From positions 1 to 8,953 of the forward strand of contig CAAFXO010000068.1 in the NCBI GenBank assembly GCA_900766975.1: DNA of 8,953 bases. The letters run 5' to 3'. This document shows positions 1-5,473 of this stretch, in pieces. Position numbers and translations under genes: made by a program. The notes below the pieces were generated by a model. It did not search any database and was not told the DNA's origin. It worked only from the letters and a program-made list of their open reading frames with translations. Within the stretch, counting starts at the first letter, position 1; every line of letters begins with the position of its first letter. This DNA comes from Bacteroidales bacterium (lineage in GTDB: Bacteria > Bacteroidota > Bacteroidia > Bacteroidales > Muribaculaceae).

Positions 1-404
1 ACATCATCGGGGATTGAGATCGAGATCTCGCCCTGCTTCTGATGCTTGCCATCATAGATGGTGATCTCGGAGCCGCCATAATAATATGGATTCGAAGGGC
101 TGGCGGTCAGAGTTTGCTCATAAAACCATTCCGAGCCATCGGGGCCTACCAATGTTCCCCAGCTCTGGATGCCGGTGGCAGTGGCGTCGGGCGTAGCCGG
201 CGCAGCAAGGGGAGCAGAGAGCGTCGGACGGGAAATCAGTCCATCGGCATTCTGTTCAATTCTCGGGCTTAACGCTGAGAAGGGGTGAGACACCTCTCCA
301 CGCAATTTCTCCATCTTCGATTGCGGAAATGCCACTCCCGCTGTGGCGGAAATGCCGAGCCCTGCAACCAAAAATGCAGACAAAAATAGTCTAAGTTTTT
401 TCAT
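1..404 (-). CDS. Secreted protein of unknown function, N-terminal part (runs off the window)
   Basis: The minus-strand frame stays open from ATG at 404 to the window edge, giving 134 codons with no stop. The protein starts MKKLRLFLSAFLVAGLGISA, a clear signal peptide: two Lys, a hydrophobic core and a small-residue stretch (ATAG) where signal peptidase I could cut near residues 22-23. After it comes a low-complexity Ala/Pro/Thr stretch at about residues 56-77, then a more ordered part (IQSWGTLVGPDGSEWFYEQT) that reads like the start of a beta-rich extracellular domain. I do not recognise the family. It may be a surface or type IX secretion cargo protein, but the C-terminus that would show a sorting domain is outside the window. 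The start is the only ATG before the signal peptide. The gene is transcribed away from the TonB unit, behind a hairpin and its own promoter-like octamer. Confidence 0.75.
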   Translation of the reverse strand, partial: MKKLRLFLSAFLVAGLGISATAGVAFPQSKMEKLRGEVSHPFSALSPRIEQNADGLISRPTLSAPLAAPATPDATATGIQSWGTLVGPDGSEWFYEQTLTASPSNPYYYGGSEITIYDGKHQKQGEISISIPDD

Positions 405-478
405 ACGATTCTATATTTGGTTTATTACTGTTTCTTACTATCCGCAAATTAGCCTTTGAAATTTTCTATCAATAATCA

Positions 479-486
479 CAAAATTA
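479..486 (-). promoter_or_regulatory. Candidate Bacteroidota -7 box for the secreted-protein gene
   Basis: Read on the minus strand this is TAATTTTG, an exact fit to the Bacteroidota sigma-ABfr -7 form TAnnTTTG. It would put the transcript start about 65-70 nt before the ATG at 404, a normal leader length. I see no good TTTG -33 box at the expected 17-20 nt spacing. The call therefore rests on the octamer, its position, the A/T-rich setting and the same octamer before two other leftward units. Confidence 0.4.
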
Positions 487-532
487 CATTTTTTTTATTA
501 ATTATCATAATAAAATAGCAGAGTTATATCAA

Positions 533-569
533 CAAAAGACACAAATGTAACAAACATTTATGTCTTTTG
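533..569 (-). terminator. Hairpin terminator after the TonB-like gene
   Basis: Arms 533-548 and 554-569 form a 16-bp stem with one mismatch (C542/A560) and a 5-base loop. The arm ends are CAAAAG and CTTTTG, so the structure is A-rich on one side and T-rich on the other. It lies about 50 bases past the stop of the TonB-like gene and before the next leftward gene. It is therefore placed to end the pdxJ-exbB-exbD-TonB transcript. The tail after the stem is only loosely T-rich (TTGATATAAC), so its efficiency is uncertain. Confidence 0.6.
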
Positions 570-619
570 CTATCATCATGTTCTAAAGTTCGCTCTAAGA
601 GTCTTATTTAAATTCTTGA

Positions 620-1375
620 TTATCGAGGAGTGATGGTAAATGTGATGGAACCACGAGCCGAGGGGGTATCTTTATCTTCATTCCATCGAGCTTGGAGAGC
701 AGCCTTCTCACACGCCTTTCTGATCGATCCGGAGGGGTCTTGCCCCGAGACGAGGCGAGTGCTTGTCGATCCGGGCACTACCCTGCCATTGGCATCGACC
801 GACAAGTTAACTCTCACCACCACCTTGTTTTGAAGGGCTACCGAAGGCTTGGGGCATCCCTTGAAGGTACGCCCCGACACATTGCCGGACACACCGACAC
901 CGGCGCCTCCGGCACCCGACGAACCGGTCTTGCCCGATTCGGTGCCATTGTTGGGAGAGAATTTGTTGGCAACTTTCGACGTCACCTTCTTCTTCTCTTC
1001 GTCGCTCACGGGTGGAGTCGTGGCTTTCACATTGTTCTCTTTGGGCTGTGTGATCGGTTTTTCGACTTGTGGAGCCGGCTTGGTGTTCTTGTCGGGCACC
1101 ACCAGTTTGGTGTTCTCCTGCTCGCTTTCGGCGGGAGTGCCTTGCAGGGCGGGGGCAGGCTCATCATGCTCTGTGGCATTCACCTCGCCGAGATCTTCGA
1201 GGATCTCCGGCTCGACGAACAATTCTTCGGTCTGAATCTGTGGTTCATTCTCGGCGTGAGCGAGTTGCATTTTATCGAACGACAGATAGCCGAAGATGAG
1301 GATGAGCATAATGAGAAGCGCCACCAAGAGGGTGACCGCAGCCGCTATGATCTTATCGCGTCTATATTCTTGCAT
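620..1375 (-). CDS. TonB-like energy transducer, last gene of the exbBD unit
   Basis: The 251-residue product has the TonB/TolA layout. It has a short cytosolic N-terminus (MQEYRRDK), one transmembrane helix at about residues 9-31, and an acidic Pro/Glu/Lys-rich periplasmic spacer at about 43-130. A Gly/Ser-rich hinge follows at about 147-168 (GSSGAGGAGVGVSG), then a C-terminal domain at about 170-251. That domain carries the TonB-type pattern VVVRVNLSVDANGRVV, a helix with KACEKAALQARW and a closing strand RGSITFTI. By family knowledge it passes proton-motive energy from ExbB/ExbD to outer-membrane transporters. It starts 27 nt after the exbD stop, so it is very likely cotranscribed. The transmembrane helix has no His and no clear SxxxH motif, unlike enterobacterial TonB and TolA. 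A lone Cys lies at 174. A TolA-like role is an alternative. Confidence 0.85.
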   Translation of the reverse strand: MQEYRRDKIIAAAVTLLVALLIMLILIFGYLSFDKMQLAHAENEPQIQTEELFVEPEILEDLGEVNATEHDEPAPALQGTPAESEQENTKLVVPDKNTKPAPQVEKPITQPKENNVKATTPPVSDEEKKKVTSKVANKFSPNNGTESGKTGSSGAGGAGVGVSGNVSGRTFKGCPKPSVALQNKVVVRVNLSVDANGRVVPGSTSTRLVSGQDPSGSIRKACEKAALQARWNEDKDTPSARGSITFTITPR

Positions 1376-1402
1376 GATCAGCGAAGTTGGGTTAGAAAGT
1401 GA

Positions 1403-1840
1403 TTATTCCGGATCCCTGACACGAGTGGAGAGCACCATCTTCAACTTATTGCGAGCAGCAACATCGAGCACACGCACCACCTTGCCATAGTCCACCACCG
1501 AGTCGGCATATAGAGCAATGGCACGAGTCGAGTCGAGTGCCTGAATATTGCGCAATTCGGTCTCAAGTTGGGCAAGTTCGATCTTCCGAGGGATGCTGAG
1601 CACCTGGGTCGAATCGTTACGATCCGCCACAAGGAAAAGCTCATTGTCGGCATTGATATACACCTCGGTGATCGGCTTGGTGGAGGTTTGCTCGCTGCTC
1701 TGAGGGAGGTTGACATCAATTGCACTCGGGAAGATGATGGTCGAAGTCACCATAAAGAAGATGAGCAGGAGGAATATCACATCGGTCATCGACGACATCG
1801 AGAAGGTGTCGAGCGATTGGAAATTACGTTTTAGTGCCAT
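1403..1840 (-). CDS. exbD: ExbD/TolR-family proton channel subunit
   Basis: The product is 145 residues, normal for ExbD. After a short cytosolic start (MALKRNFQSLDTFSMSSMTD) comes one transmembrane helix at about residues 19-38, followed by a periplasmic domain. The conserved membrane Asp of the family is D20 in SSMTDVIFLLLIFFMV; by family knowledge it takes part in proton passage. Periplasmic hallmarks are the LPQSSE stretch after the helix and IALYADSVVDYGKVVRVLD near 108-127, which matches the usual ExbD 'D..v.yg.vv.vld' pattern. It lies between exbB (58-nt gap) and the TonB-like gene, so the three form one motor cassette. The start ATG follows TTAAAGG, but that AAAGG abuts the ATG and is too close for a normal Shine-Dalgarno site. 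Confidence 0.93.
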   Translation of the reverse strand: MALKRNFQSLDTFSMSSMTDVIFLLLIFFMVTSTIIFPSAIDVNLPQSSEQTSTKPITEVYINADNELFLVADRNDSTQVLSIPRKIELAQLETELRNIQALDSTRAIALYADSVVDYGKVVRVLDVAARNKLKMVLSTRVRDPE

Positions 1841-1898
1841 CCTTTAAGATTGATTATAAGGAGGTTAATTAGAAGTATAGCGAGACTCGAGATGGGGA

Positions 1899-2522
1899 TT
1901 ATGCCGGCTCATTGAGCAGGTCCATAAACTCCATGGTCTTGGTCTCGAGGGAGTTCATCATCCGATTGATGCGCGCCACAAGATAGTTGTAGGCGAAGAG
2001 AGCGATCACACCGACCACCAGACCGGCGACGGTGGTGACCAGAGCCTGATAAATACCATTAGAGAGTACGGTGATATTGGCAGCCGTACCGGCATTGGCG
2101 AGAGAATAGAAGGCATCGATCATACCGATTACAGTGCCGAGGAATCCCAACATCGGAGCACCGGCGGCAGTCGTAGAGAGCCAGGGGAGACCCTTGCCGA
2201 GATTGGAGATCTCGATGTTACCCTCATTTTCGATAGCCACGAGCACATCGTTCATGCTGCGGCCGATGCGTGAGAGTCCCTTGTCGATAAGGCGAGCGTA
2301 TGGCGTATTGGTCTTCTTGCAGAGATTGCGAGCAGACTCGATGTCGGCATCATGGACATAATCGCGGATACGCTTCATGAAGGAGTGATCCTCTTTCGAA
2401 GCACGAGCGATCACGATGCAACGCTCGGTGAAAACATAGATAGCCGCCAACAGCAAGATGGCAATAGGGATCATAATATAGCCGCCATCCATCACGAGCG
2501 ACCAAAAGGATAATTTAGTCAT
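1899..2522 (-). CDS. exbB: ExbB/TolQ/MotA-family proton channel subunit
   Basis: The product is 207 residues with three transmembrane helices at about 14-33, 114-136 and 157-180, and a cytosolic segment between the first two, which is the ExbB topology. Family marks are PYARLIDKGL near 74-83, then GLPWLSTTAAGAPMLGFLGT with T130 in helix 2, and YQALVTTVAGLVVG with T163/T164 in helix 3. These Thr residues match the polar channel positions known in ExbB. With ExbD and the TonB-like protein it forms the inner-membrane motor for outer-membrane uptake, used heavily by Bacteroidota for SusCD-type transporters. The 91-nt spacer before it, after pdxJ, is unusual: it contains heptamer repeats ending about 15 bases before the ATG. 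It is probably read through from pdxJ, since I see no clear -7 box in the spacer. Confidence 0.93.
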   Translation of the reverse strand: MTKLSFWSLVMDGGYIMIPIAILLLAAIYVFTERCIVIARASKEDHSFMKRIRDYVHDADIESARNLCKKTNTPYARLIDKGLSRIGRSMNDVLVAIENEGNIEISNLGKGLPWLSTTAAGAPMLGFLGTVIGMIDAFYSLANAGTAANITVLSNGIYQALVTTVAGLVVGVIALFAYNYLVARINRMMNSLETKTMEFMDLLNEPA

Positions 2523-2537
2523 GACCTTGTTATTTAG

Positions 2538-2569
2538 GGTTACGGGTTAGAGGTTACGGGTTAGAGGTT
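2538..2569. repeat. Heptamer tandem repeat in the exbB leader
   Basis: On the plus strand the units are GGTTACG, GGTTAGA, GGTTACG, GGTTAGA, then GGTT. This is a 7-base period with a perfect 14-base double unit present twice (2538-2551 and 2552-2565). Read in the exbB direction it is a C-rich TAACCC-type tract that ends about 15 bases before the start codon. It contains no coding sequence. A related tract precedes nadK. Confidence 0.85.
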
Positions 2570-2591
2570 TGAGAGATTGGGGAGGTGAGCC

Positions 2592-2609
2592 AAGGTGATG
2601 GCACACCTT
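2592..2609. other. Small hairpin between pdxJ and exbB
   Basis: AAGGTG (2592-2597) and CACCTT (2604-2609) can pair around the 6-base loop ATGGCA, directly after the pdxJ stop. There is no T-run after it on the minus strand, so it is not a convincing terminator. It could stabilise an mRNA end or be chance. Confidence 0.25.
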
Positions 2610-2613
2610 TATA

Positions 2614-3327
2614 TCACTTCAGGCAATCGAGGTAAAGACGGATCGTCTTCTCGATGCCGAGATAGAGTGCGTCAGAGATAATGGCGTGCCCGATGCTGAC
2701 TTCGTCGAGCAGGGGTAGCGACTCTTTGAAATATCGGAGGTTGGTGAGGTTGAGATCATGTCCGGCGTTGAGGCCGATGCCGAGTTTGAGCGCCTCTTCG
2801 GAAGCCTTGACGAATGGGGCAACGGCGGCATCGCGATTGGTGGCGTAATTGTCGGCGTAAGGCTTGGTGTAAAGTTCGACGCGGTCGGCACCGATCGAGG
2901 CGGCAGCCTTTACCTGTTCGACTTCAGCATTGACGAATATTGAGACGCGTATACCGGCATGGCGAAAGCGAGCCACCACCTCGGTGAGGAACTCGCGATT
3001 AGCCACGACATTCCATCCTGCGGAACTGGTGAGGGCATCCGGGGCATCGGGCACGAGAGTGACCTGCGCCGGCGACGCCTTAATCACGAGCTCCATAAAC
3101 TCGGGAGTGGGATACCCCTCGATGTTGAACTCGGTCGAAACGATCTGCGACAACAGATCGACATCTCTACGAGTGATATGACGCTCGTCGGGACGAGGAT
3201 GCACGGTGATGCCCTGAGCACCGAATCGCTCACAGTCGATGGCAAAACGCTCTACATCGGGCACATTTTCACCACGCGCATTGCGCAGCGTGGCTACTTT
3301 ATTGATATTGACACTCAGTCTTGTCAT
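2614..3327 (-). CDS. pdxJ: Pyridoxine 5'-phosphate synthase PdxJ
   Basis: PdxJ condenses 1-deoxyxylulose 5-phosphate with 3-amino-2-oxopropyl phosphate to pyridoxine 5'-phosphate, the ring-closing step of DXP-dependent vitamin B6 synthesis in the cytosol. The 237-residue product is of family length, a TIM barrel. It opens with RLSVNINKVATLRNARGEN, the PdxJ signature. The active-site string HPRPDERH holds H43, R45 and H50. E70, E151 (in ELYTKPYAD), NAGHD with H190, and SIGHAII (213-214) match the E. coli residues with a 2-3 residue offset. I chose ATG at 3327: the frame is open further up to 3414, but those extra 29 residues are A/T-rich leader sequence with no family match. The gene heads the unit that continues into exbB-exbD. 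No functional link between B6 synthesis and TonB is evident beyond shared transcription. Confidence 0.96.
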   Translation of the reverse strand: MTRLSVNINKVATLRNARGENVPDVERFAIDCERFGAQGITVHPRPDERHITRRDVDLLSQIVSTEFNIEGYPTPEFMELVIKASPAQVTLVPDAPDALTSSAGWNVVANREFLTEVVARFRHAGIRVSIFVNAEVEQVKAAASIGADRVELYTKPYADNYATNRDAAVAPFVKASEEALKLGIGLNAGHDLNLTNLRYFKESLPLLDEVSIGHAIISDALYLGIEKTIRLYLDCLK

Positions 3328-3472
3328 AGTAAAAAATTTTTTCGGCACGAAATTTGTAGTAGTAAATACAAGGGAGGGGATTTGTCGCGTTATATAATAT
3401 AGATCTGCCTTCACAGATCAGGATTATAGCGGGTGTGCCACCCCGGTTGCGACCTCCGAACCCTTTGGGAAA
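3328..3472 (-). promoter_or_regulatory. Structured 5' leader of pdxJ (candidate RNA element)
   Basis: If the -7 box at 3473-3480 is used, pdxJ has a leader of about 140 nt. In minus-strand order it can form three small hairpins. GGTT/AACC pairs 3445-3448 with 3459-3462. GGGTG/CACCC pairs 3431-3435 with 3439-3443 around a 3-base loop. GATCTG/CAGATC pairs 3402-3407 with 3414-3419 around a 6-base loop. The 3430-3469 part is clearly more GC-rich than the A/T-rich DNA on either side. A 12-base palindrome, six A then six T, lies at 3331-3342 just before the start codon. I cannot match it to a named riboswitch, and the opposite orientation (leader of the CBS gene) is not excluded. Confidence 0.35.
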
Positions 3473-3480
3473 CAAAATTA
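3473..3480 (-). promoter_or_regulatory. Candidate -7 box for the pdxJ-exbB-exbD-TonB unit
   Basis: The minus-strand octamer is TAATTTTG, an exact TAnnTTTG. It lies in the divergent region between pdxJ and the CBS gene and is the only full match I see there in that direction. A TTTG -33 box at the usual spacing is not evident. For the rightward CBS-nadK unit I find no full match; TTTG at 3464-3467 with TACAATAG at 3491-3498 is only a weak guess. Confidence 0.4.
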
Positions 3481-3514
3481 CAAAATTTTTTACAATAGTA
3501 AAAGAGAAAAGCGT

Positions 3515-4018
3515 ATGACAGCAAGAGAAGCCCTATCGGCAGTAACAAAAATTGATGGAGATATGCCCCAAAAGCATGTCGAGAGCAGTTTACCCTTGCT
3601 CGAAGTGCTACCTCAACTCTTGGATGCTCCCGGCAGGGAGTTGGGAGTGATGGAGGATGGTAATTTGATCGGGAAGATCGACCAGACGTCGCTGCTTGAG
3701 GCGTTGGGGCGTCAGATTACGCCACGCGATGACAGCAGTCTGATCGAAGTGGAGTGCGATCCGGAGCAGTATAGCGCTTCGCGATTGGCGCATGCCGTGG
3801 AGGATGCCGATGTCCACTTGGTGGACTTACTGAGCCATCCGACACCCGATGGCCATATCAGAGTGACTCTGCGCATCCGGTGTGAGGATGCGGAGGGGGC
3901 GGCTCATAGCCTGCGTCGATATGGTTATGAGGTGGTCGATGTCTATCAGCAGCCCAACCTCGATCAGACCGCCGCCTACGAACGTATACTCGCCGTCAGA
4001 GCTCTTATCAATTTATAA
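3515..4018 (+). CDS. Short CBS-domain protein with ACT-like C-terminal half, upstream of nadK
   Basis: The product is 167 residues, soluble, without signal peptide. Residues about 1-70 look like one CBS motif: MTAREALSAV, then VESSLPLLEVLPQLLDAPG, then the typical strand-turn-strand GVMEDGNLIGKIDQTSLLEAL. Residues about 73-147 resemble the ACT-like domain at the end of Bacteroidota CBS proteins: SLIEVECDPEQYSASRLAHAVED, the strand DGHIRVTLRIRCED, and a helix-strand AAHSLRRYGYEVVDVY. The end, ERILAVRALINL, also fits. From memory, relatives beside nadK are about 220 residues with two CBS motifs, so this copy seems N-terminally short. The upstream frame is open back to about 3398 but has no ATG. 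CBS and ACT domains bind adenosyl nucleotides or small metabolites, so sensing a cofactor near NAD kinase is plausible but unproven. Only 20 nt separate it from nadK. Confidence 0.75.
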   Translation: MTAREALSAVTKIDGDMPQKHVESSLPLLEVLPQLLDAPGRELGVMEDGNLIGKIDQTSLLEALGRQITPRDDSSLIEVECDPEQYSASRLAHAVEDADVHLVDLLSHPTPDGHIRVTLRIRCEDAEGAAHSLRRYGYEVVDVYQQPNLDQTAAYERILAVRALINL

Positions 4019-4038
4019 CCCTAACCCCTACCCTATCC
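4016..4038 (+). repeat. C-rich TAACCC-type tract between the CBS gene and nadK
   Basis: The 20-nt spacer is CCCTAACCCCTACCCTATCC, and with the last bases of the TAA stop it reads as a degenerate TAACCC/TAACCCC/TACCCTA series. It sits directly against the nadK ATG and leaves no room for a Shine-Dalgarno site. It resembles the tract in the exbB leader when that is read in the exbB direction. Confidence 0.55.
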
Positions 4039-4893
4039 ATGATAGCATTGTATGGAAATAGCAAGCAAGGTGACAATCTTGCCAAACTTGGCAGACTTTT
4101 TGACATGCTCGAAGAGCGTGGCAAGGAAATAATCATCCATCATCGTTTTGCCGATTATCTCACGGAGCATCAACTATGGCGGCCGAGTATGAAGTCGGCA
4201 CGAGTTCTGCCACCGGAGGTCACAATGCTGATAAGCCTCGGCGGTGACGGCACATTCCTGCGCACGGCGGCATGGGCGAAGGGTCGAGAGATCCCGGTGA
4301 TGGGTATCAATACCGGCCATTTAGGATTCCTTGCCGGGTTCACCCTATCCCGATTTGACGAGATCGAGAGGGCGCTTGATGGCGCTTACGACATCTCCCC
4401 ACGCATCACACTGCAAGTCGAGTCTACCGAACTCCCGGAGGATTTCGACTCATACGCTCTGAACGAGATCTCGGTGGTGAAGGGCGACACGACCTCGATG
4501 GTGGATATTCAGGCATATCTCAACGGCACATATTTGGCGAACTATCTGGCAGATGGCGTGGTGGTGTCGACCCCCACGGGGAGCACGGCCTACAATCTGT
4601 CGTGTGGCGGGCCAATCTTGCAGCCGGGCATCGGAGATATGTTAATCACCCCGATTGCCCCCCATTCGCTCACGTTGCGGCCGCTGGTGCTCGGAGAGGA
4701 TTCGATATTGAGGCTGGAGGTGAGCACACGTGGCAGCGAGTGTCATATCGGAGTGGATGGCAAGACATTTGCCGTGCCCAATGGCACAGTGCTGATCATC
4801 ACCAAGTCGAAGCGCCGTGTCTTTGTGGCACAGCCCAAAGGCACAGACTTCATCGGCGTGCTCCGCGACAAACTCCGCTGGGGTCAGCGATAA
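4039..4893 (+). CDS. nadK: NAD kinase
   Basis: NAD kinase phosphorylates NAD+ at the 2'-hydroxyl of its adenosine ribose to give NADP+, the only de novo route to NADP(H), in the cytosol. The 284-residue product has family length and all signature blocks. The diphosphate-binding GGDGTFLR lies at 68-75 with catalytic D70. PVMGINTGHLGFLAGF follows at 86-101, the NE motif in YALNEISVVKGD at 142-143, the Gly/Thr-rich DGVVVSTPTGSTAYNLSCGG at 172-191, and IAPHSLTLRPLVL at 206-218. The C-terminus carries the expected HIGVDGK and LRDKLRWG. ATG at 4039 follows the CBS stop by 20 nt, so the two genes form a rightward pair. Translation may be coupled to the CBS gene because the spacer has no ribosome-binding site that I can see. 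It ends convergent to secG. Confidence 0.96.
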   Translation: MIALYGNSKQGDNLAKLGRLFDMLEERGKEIIIHHRFADYLTEHQLWRPSMKSARVLPPEVTMLISLGGDGTFLRTAAWAKGREIPVMGINTGHLGFLAGFTLSRFDEIERALDGAYDISPRITLQVESTELPEDFDSYALNEISVVKGDTTSMVDIQAYLNGTYLANYLADGVVVSTPTGSTAYNLSCGGPILQPGIGDMLITPIAPHSLTLRPLVLGEDSILRLEVSTRGSECHIGVDGKTFAVPNGTVLIITKSKRRVFVAQPKGTDFIGVLRDKLRWGQR

Positions 4894-4895
4894 CA

Positions 4896-4918
4896 CCGAC
4901 AGCCGACAGCCGGCAGCC
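4896..4918. repeat. Heptamer tandem repeat after nadK
   Basis: Three adjacent 7-base units, CCGACAG, CCGACAG and CCGGCAG, are followed by CC, starting three bases after the nadK stop codon. It is non-coding, and no other function is visible. It is the third heptamer-type tract in the window, with a different unit from the other two. Confidence 0.75.
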
Positions 4919-4955
4919 ACAAAGTCAGACTCAATAACTTGAGAATATACAAAGC

Positions 4956-5000
4956 AAGTAGAGGGTGGATCTAATCGTGAGATTGATCCACCCTCTACTT
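4956..5000. terminator. Bidirectional hairpin terminator between nadK and secG
   Basis: AAGTAGAGGGTGGATC (4956-4971) is followed by its exact reverse complement at 4985-5000, a perfect 16-bp stem. The stem continues, past a bulged T4972, with AATC/GATT (4973-4976 with 4981-4984) and closes on a GTGA tetraloop. It lies between the convergent ends of nadK (4893) and secG (5022), where a shared terminator is expected. Neither side has a long T-run, so it may act as an mRNA-end stabiliser as much as a classical intrinsic terminator. Confidence 0.8.
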
Positions 5001-5021
5001 ATATCGTAGCGTCTGATTCTC

Positions 5022-5417
5022 TTATTTCTTAGGCTCAGCGGCGGGAGCCTGAGCAGGCTTCTCTGCGGGAGCATTGACGGGAGCCTCAGCCTTGGGAGCA
5101 GGAGCTGCCTTCTGTGCAGGCGCATTAACGGGAGCGGGAGCTGCACTGGCAGGGGTCGGAGCCTCTGTCGTGGTGATGCTCGATACGTTCACCGGTGCCT
5201 TTACGCAGAATGCTGCACAGATCGAGAGTACACAGATCACGATAGCGAGAGTCCATGTAGCCTTCTCGATAAAATCAGTTGTCTTACGATAACCCAGATA
5301 TTGGTTACCACTGGAATAGTCGGAGGCAAGACCGCCACCTTTGGATTTCTGGATAAGCACCGCACCTATCAGTACGATACTTGCGATAACGATGATAATG
5401 CTAAAAAAGATATACAT
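5022..5417 (-). CDS. secG: Preprotein translocase subunit SecG with Pro/Ala-rich tail
   Basis: SecG is the small accessory subunit of the SecYEG channel in the inner membrane. The 131-residue product has two transmembrane helices at about 2-22 and 53-73, joined by the conserved cytosolic loop LIQKSKGGGLASDYSSG (21-37) and a segment typical of Bacteroidota SecG (NQYLGYRKTTDFIEKATW). After residue 75 comes a tail of about 55 residues of Pro, Ala, Lys and Glu, holding two copies of APVNAPA(Q/E)K at about 95-121. The tail is low complexity and its role is unknown; the core is the length of SecG alone. It is the last gene of the acyltransferase-to-secG unit, 56 nt after the helical-repeat gene, and it ends at the strong hairpin shared with nadK. 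Confidence 0.93.
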   Translation of the reverse strand: MYIFFSIIIVIASIVLIGAVLIQKSKGGGLASDYSSGNQYLGYRKTTDFIEKATWTLAIVICVLSICAAFCVKAPVNVSSITTTEAPTPASAAPAPVNAPAQKAAPAPKAEAPVNAPAEKPAQAPAAEPKK

Positions 5418-5473
5418 ATCTTAAAAAATATTAATTTCTGTTATAACCGATCCATTAAGAACTGAAAATCGAA

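Noticed and set aside
21..30. 10-base palindrome CGAGATCTCG
   Set aside because: It is inside the coding part of the secreted-protein gene, and single palindromes of this size are expected by chance.
692..1402. Long plus-strand open frame opposite the TonB-like gene (236 codons)
   Set aside because: It lies wholly opposite the TonB-like gene and the spacer after exbD, and its product is compositionally odd with no recognisable domain; it follows from codon use in the real gene.
2538..2569. CRISPR-like or telomere repeat
   Set aside because: The units are contiguous 7-mers without spacers, so it is not CRISPR, and a TTAGGG-type resemblance in a short internal tract does not imply a linear end.
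3388..3400. TATAAT-like sequence (TTATATAATAT) as a sigma-70 promoter
   Set aside because: Bacteroidota do not use the -10 TATAAT form as their main promoter, and there is no matched -35 box; A/T-rich chance is likely.
3328..3414. N-terminal extension of PdxJ by 29 residues
   Set aside because: The extra residues have no PdxJ character; the family start MTRLSVNINK fits ATG at 3327.
3430..3470. Possible tRNA or tRNA remnant in the pdxJ/CBS spacer
   Set aside because: There is a GGTTCG-like piece on the minus strand, but no acceptor stem, anticodon arm or T-arm pairing of the right size.
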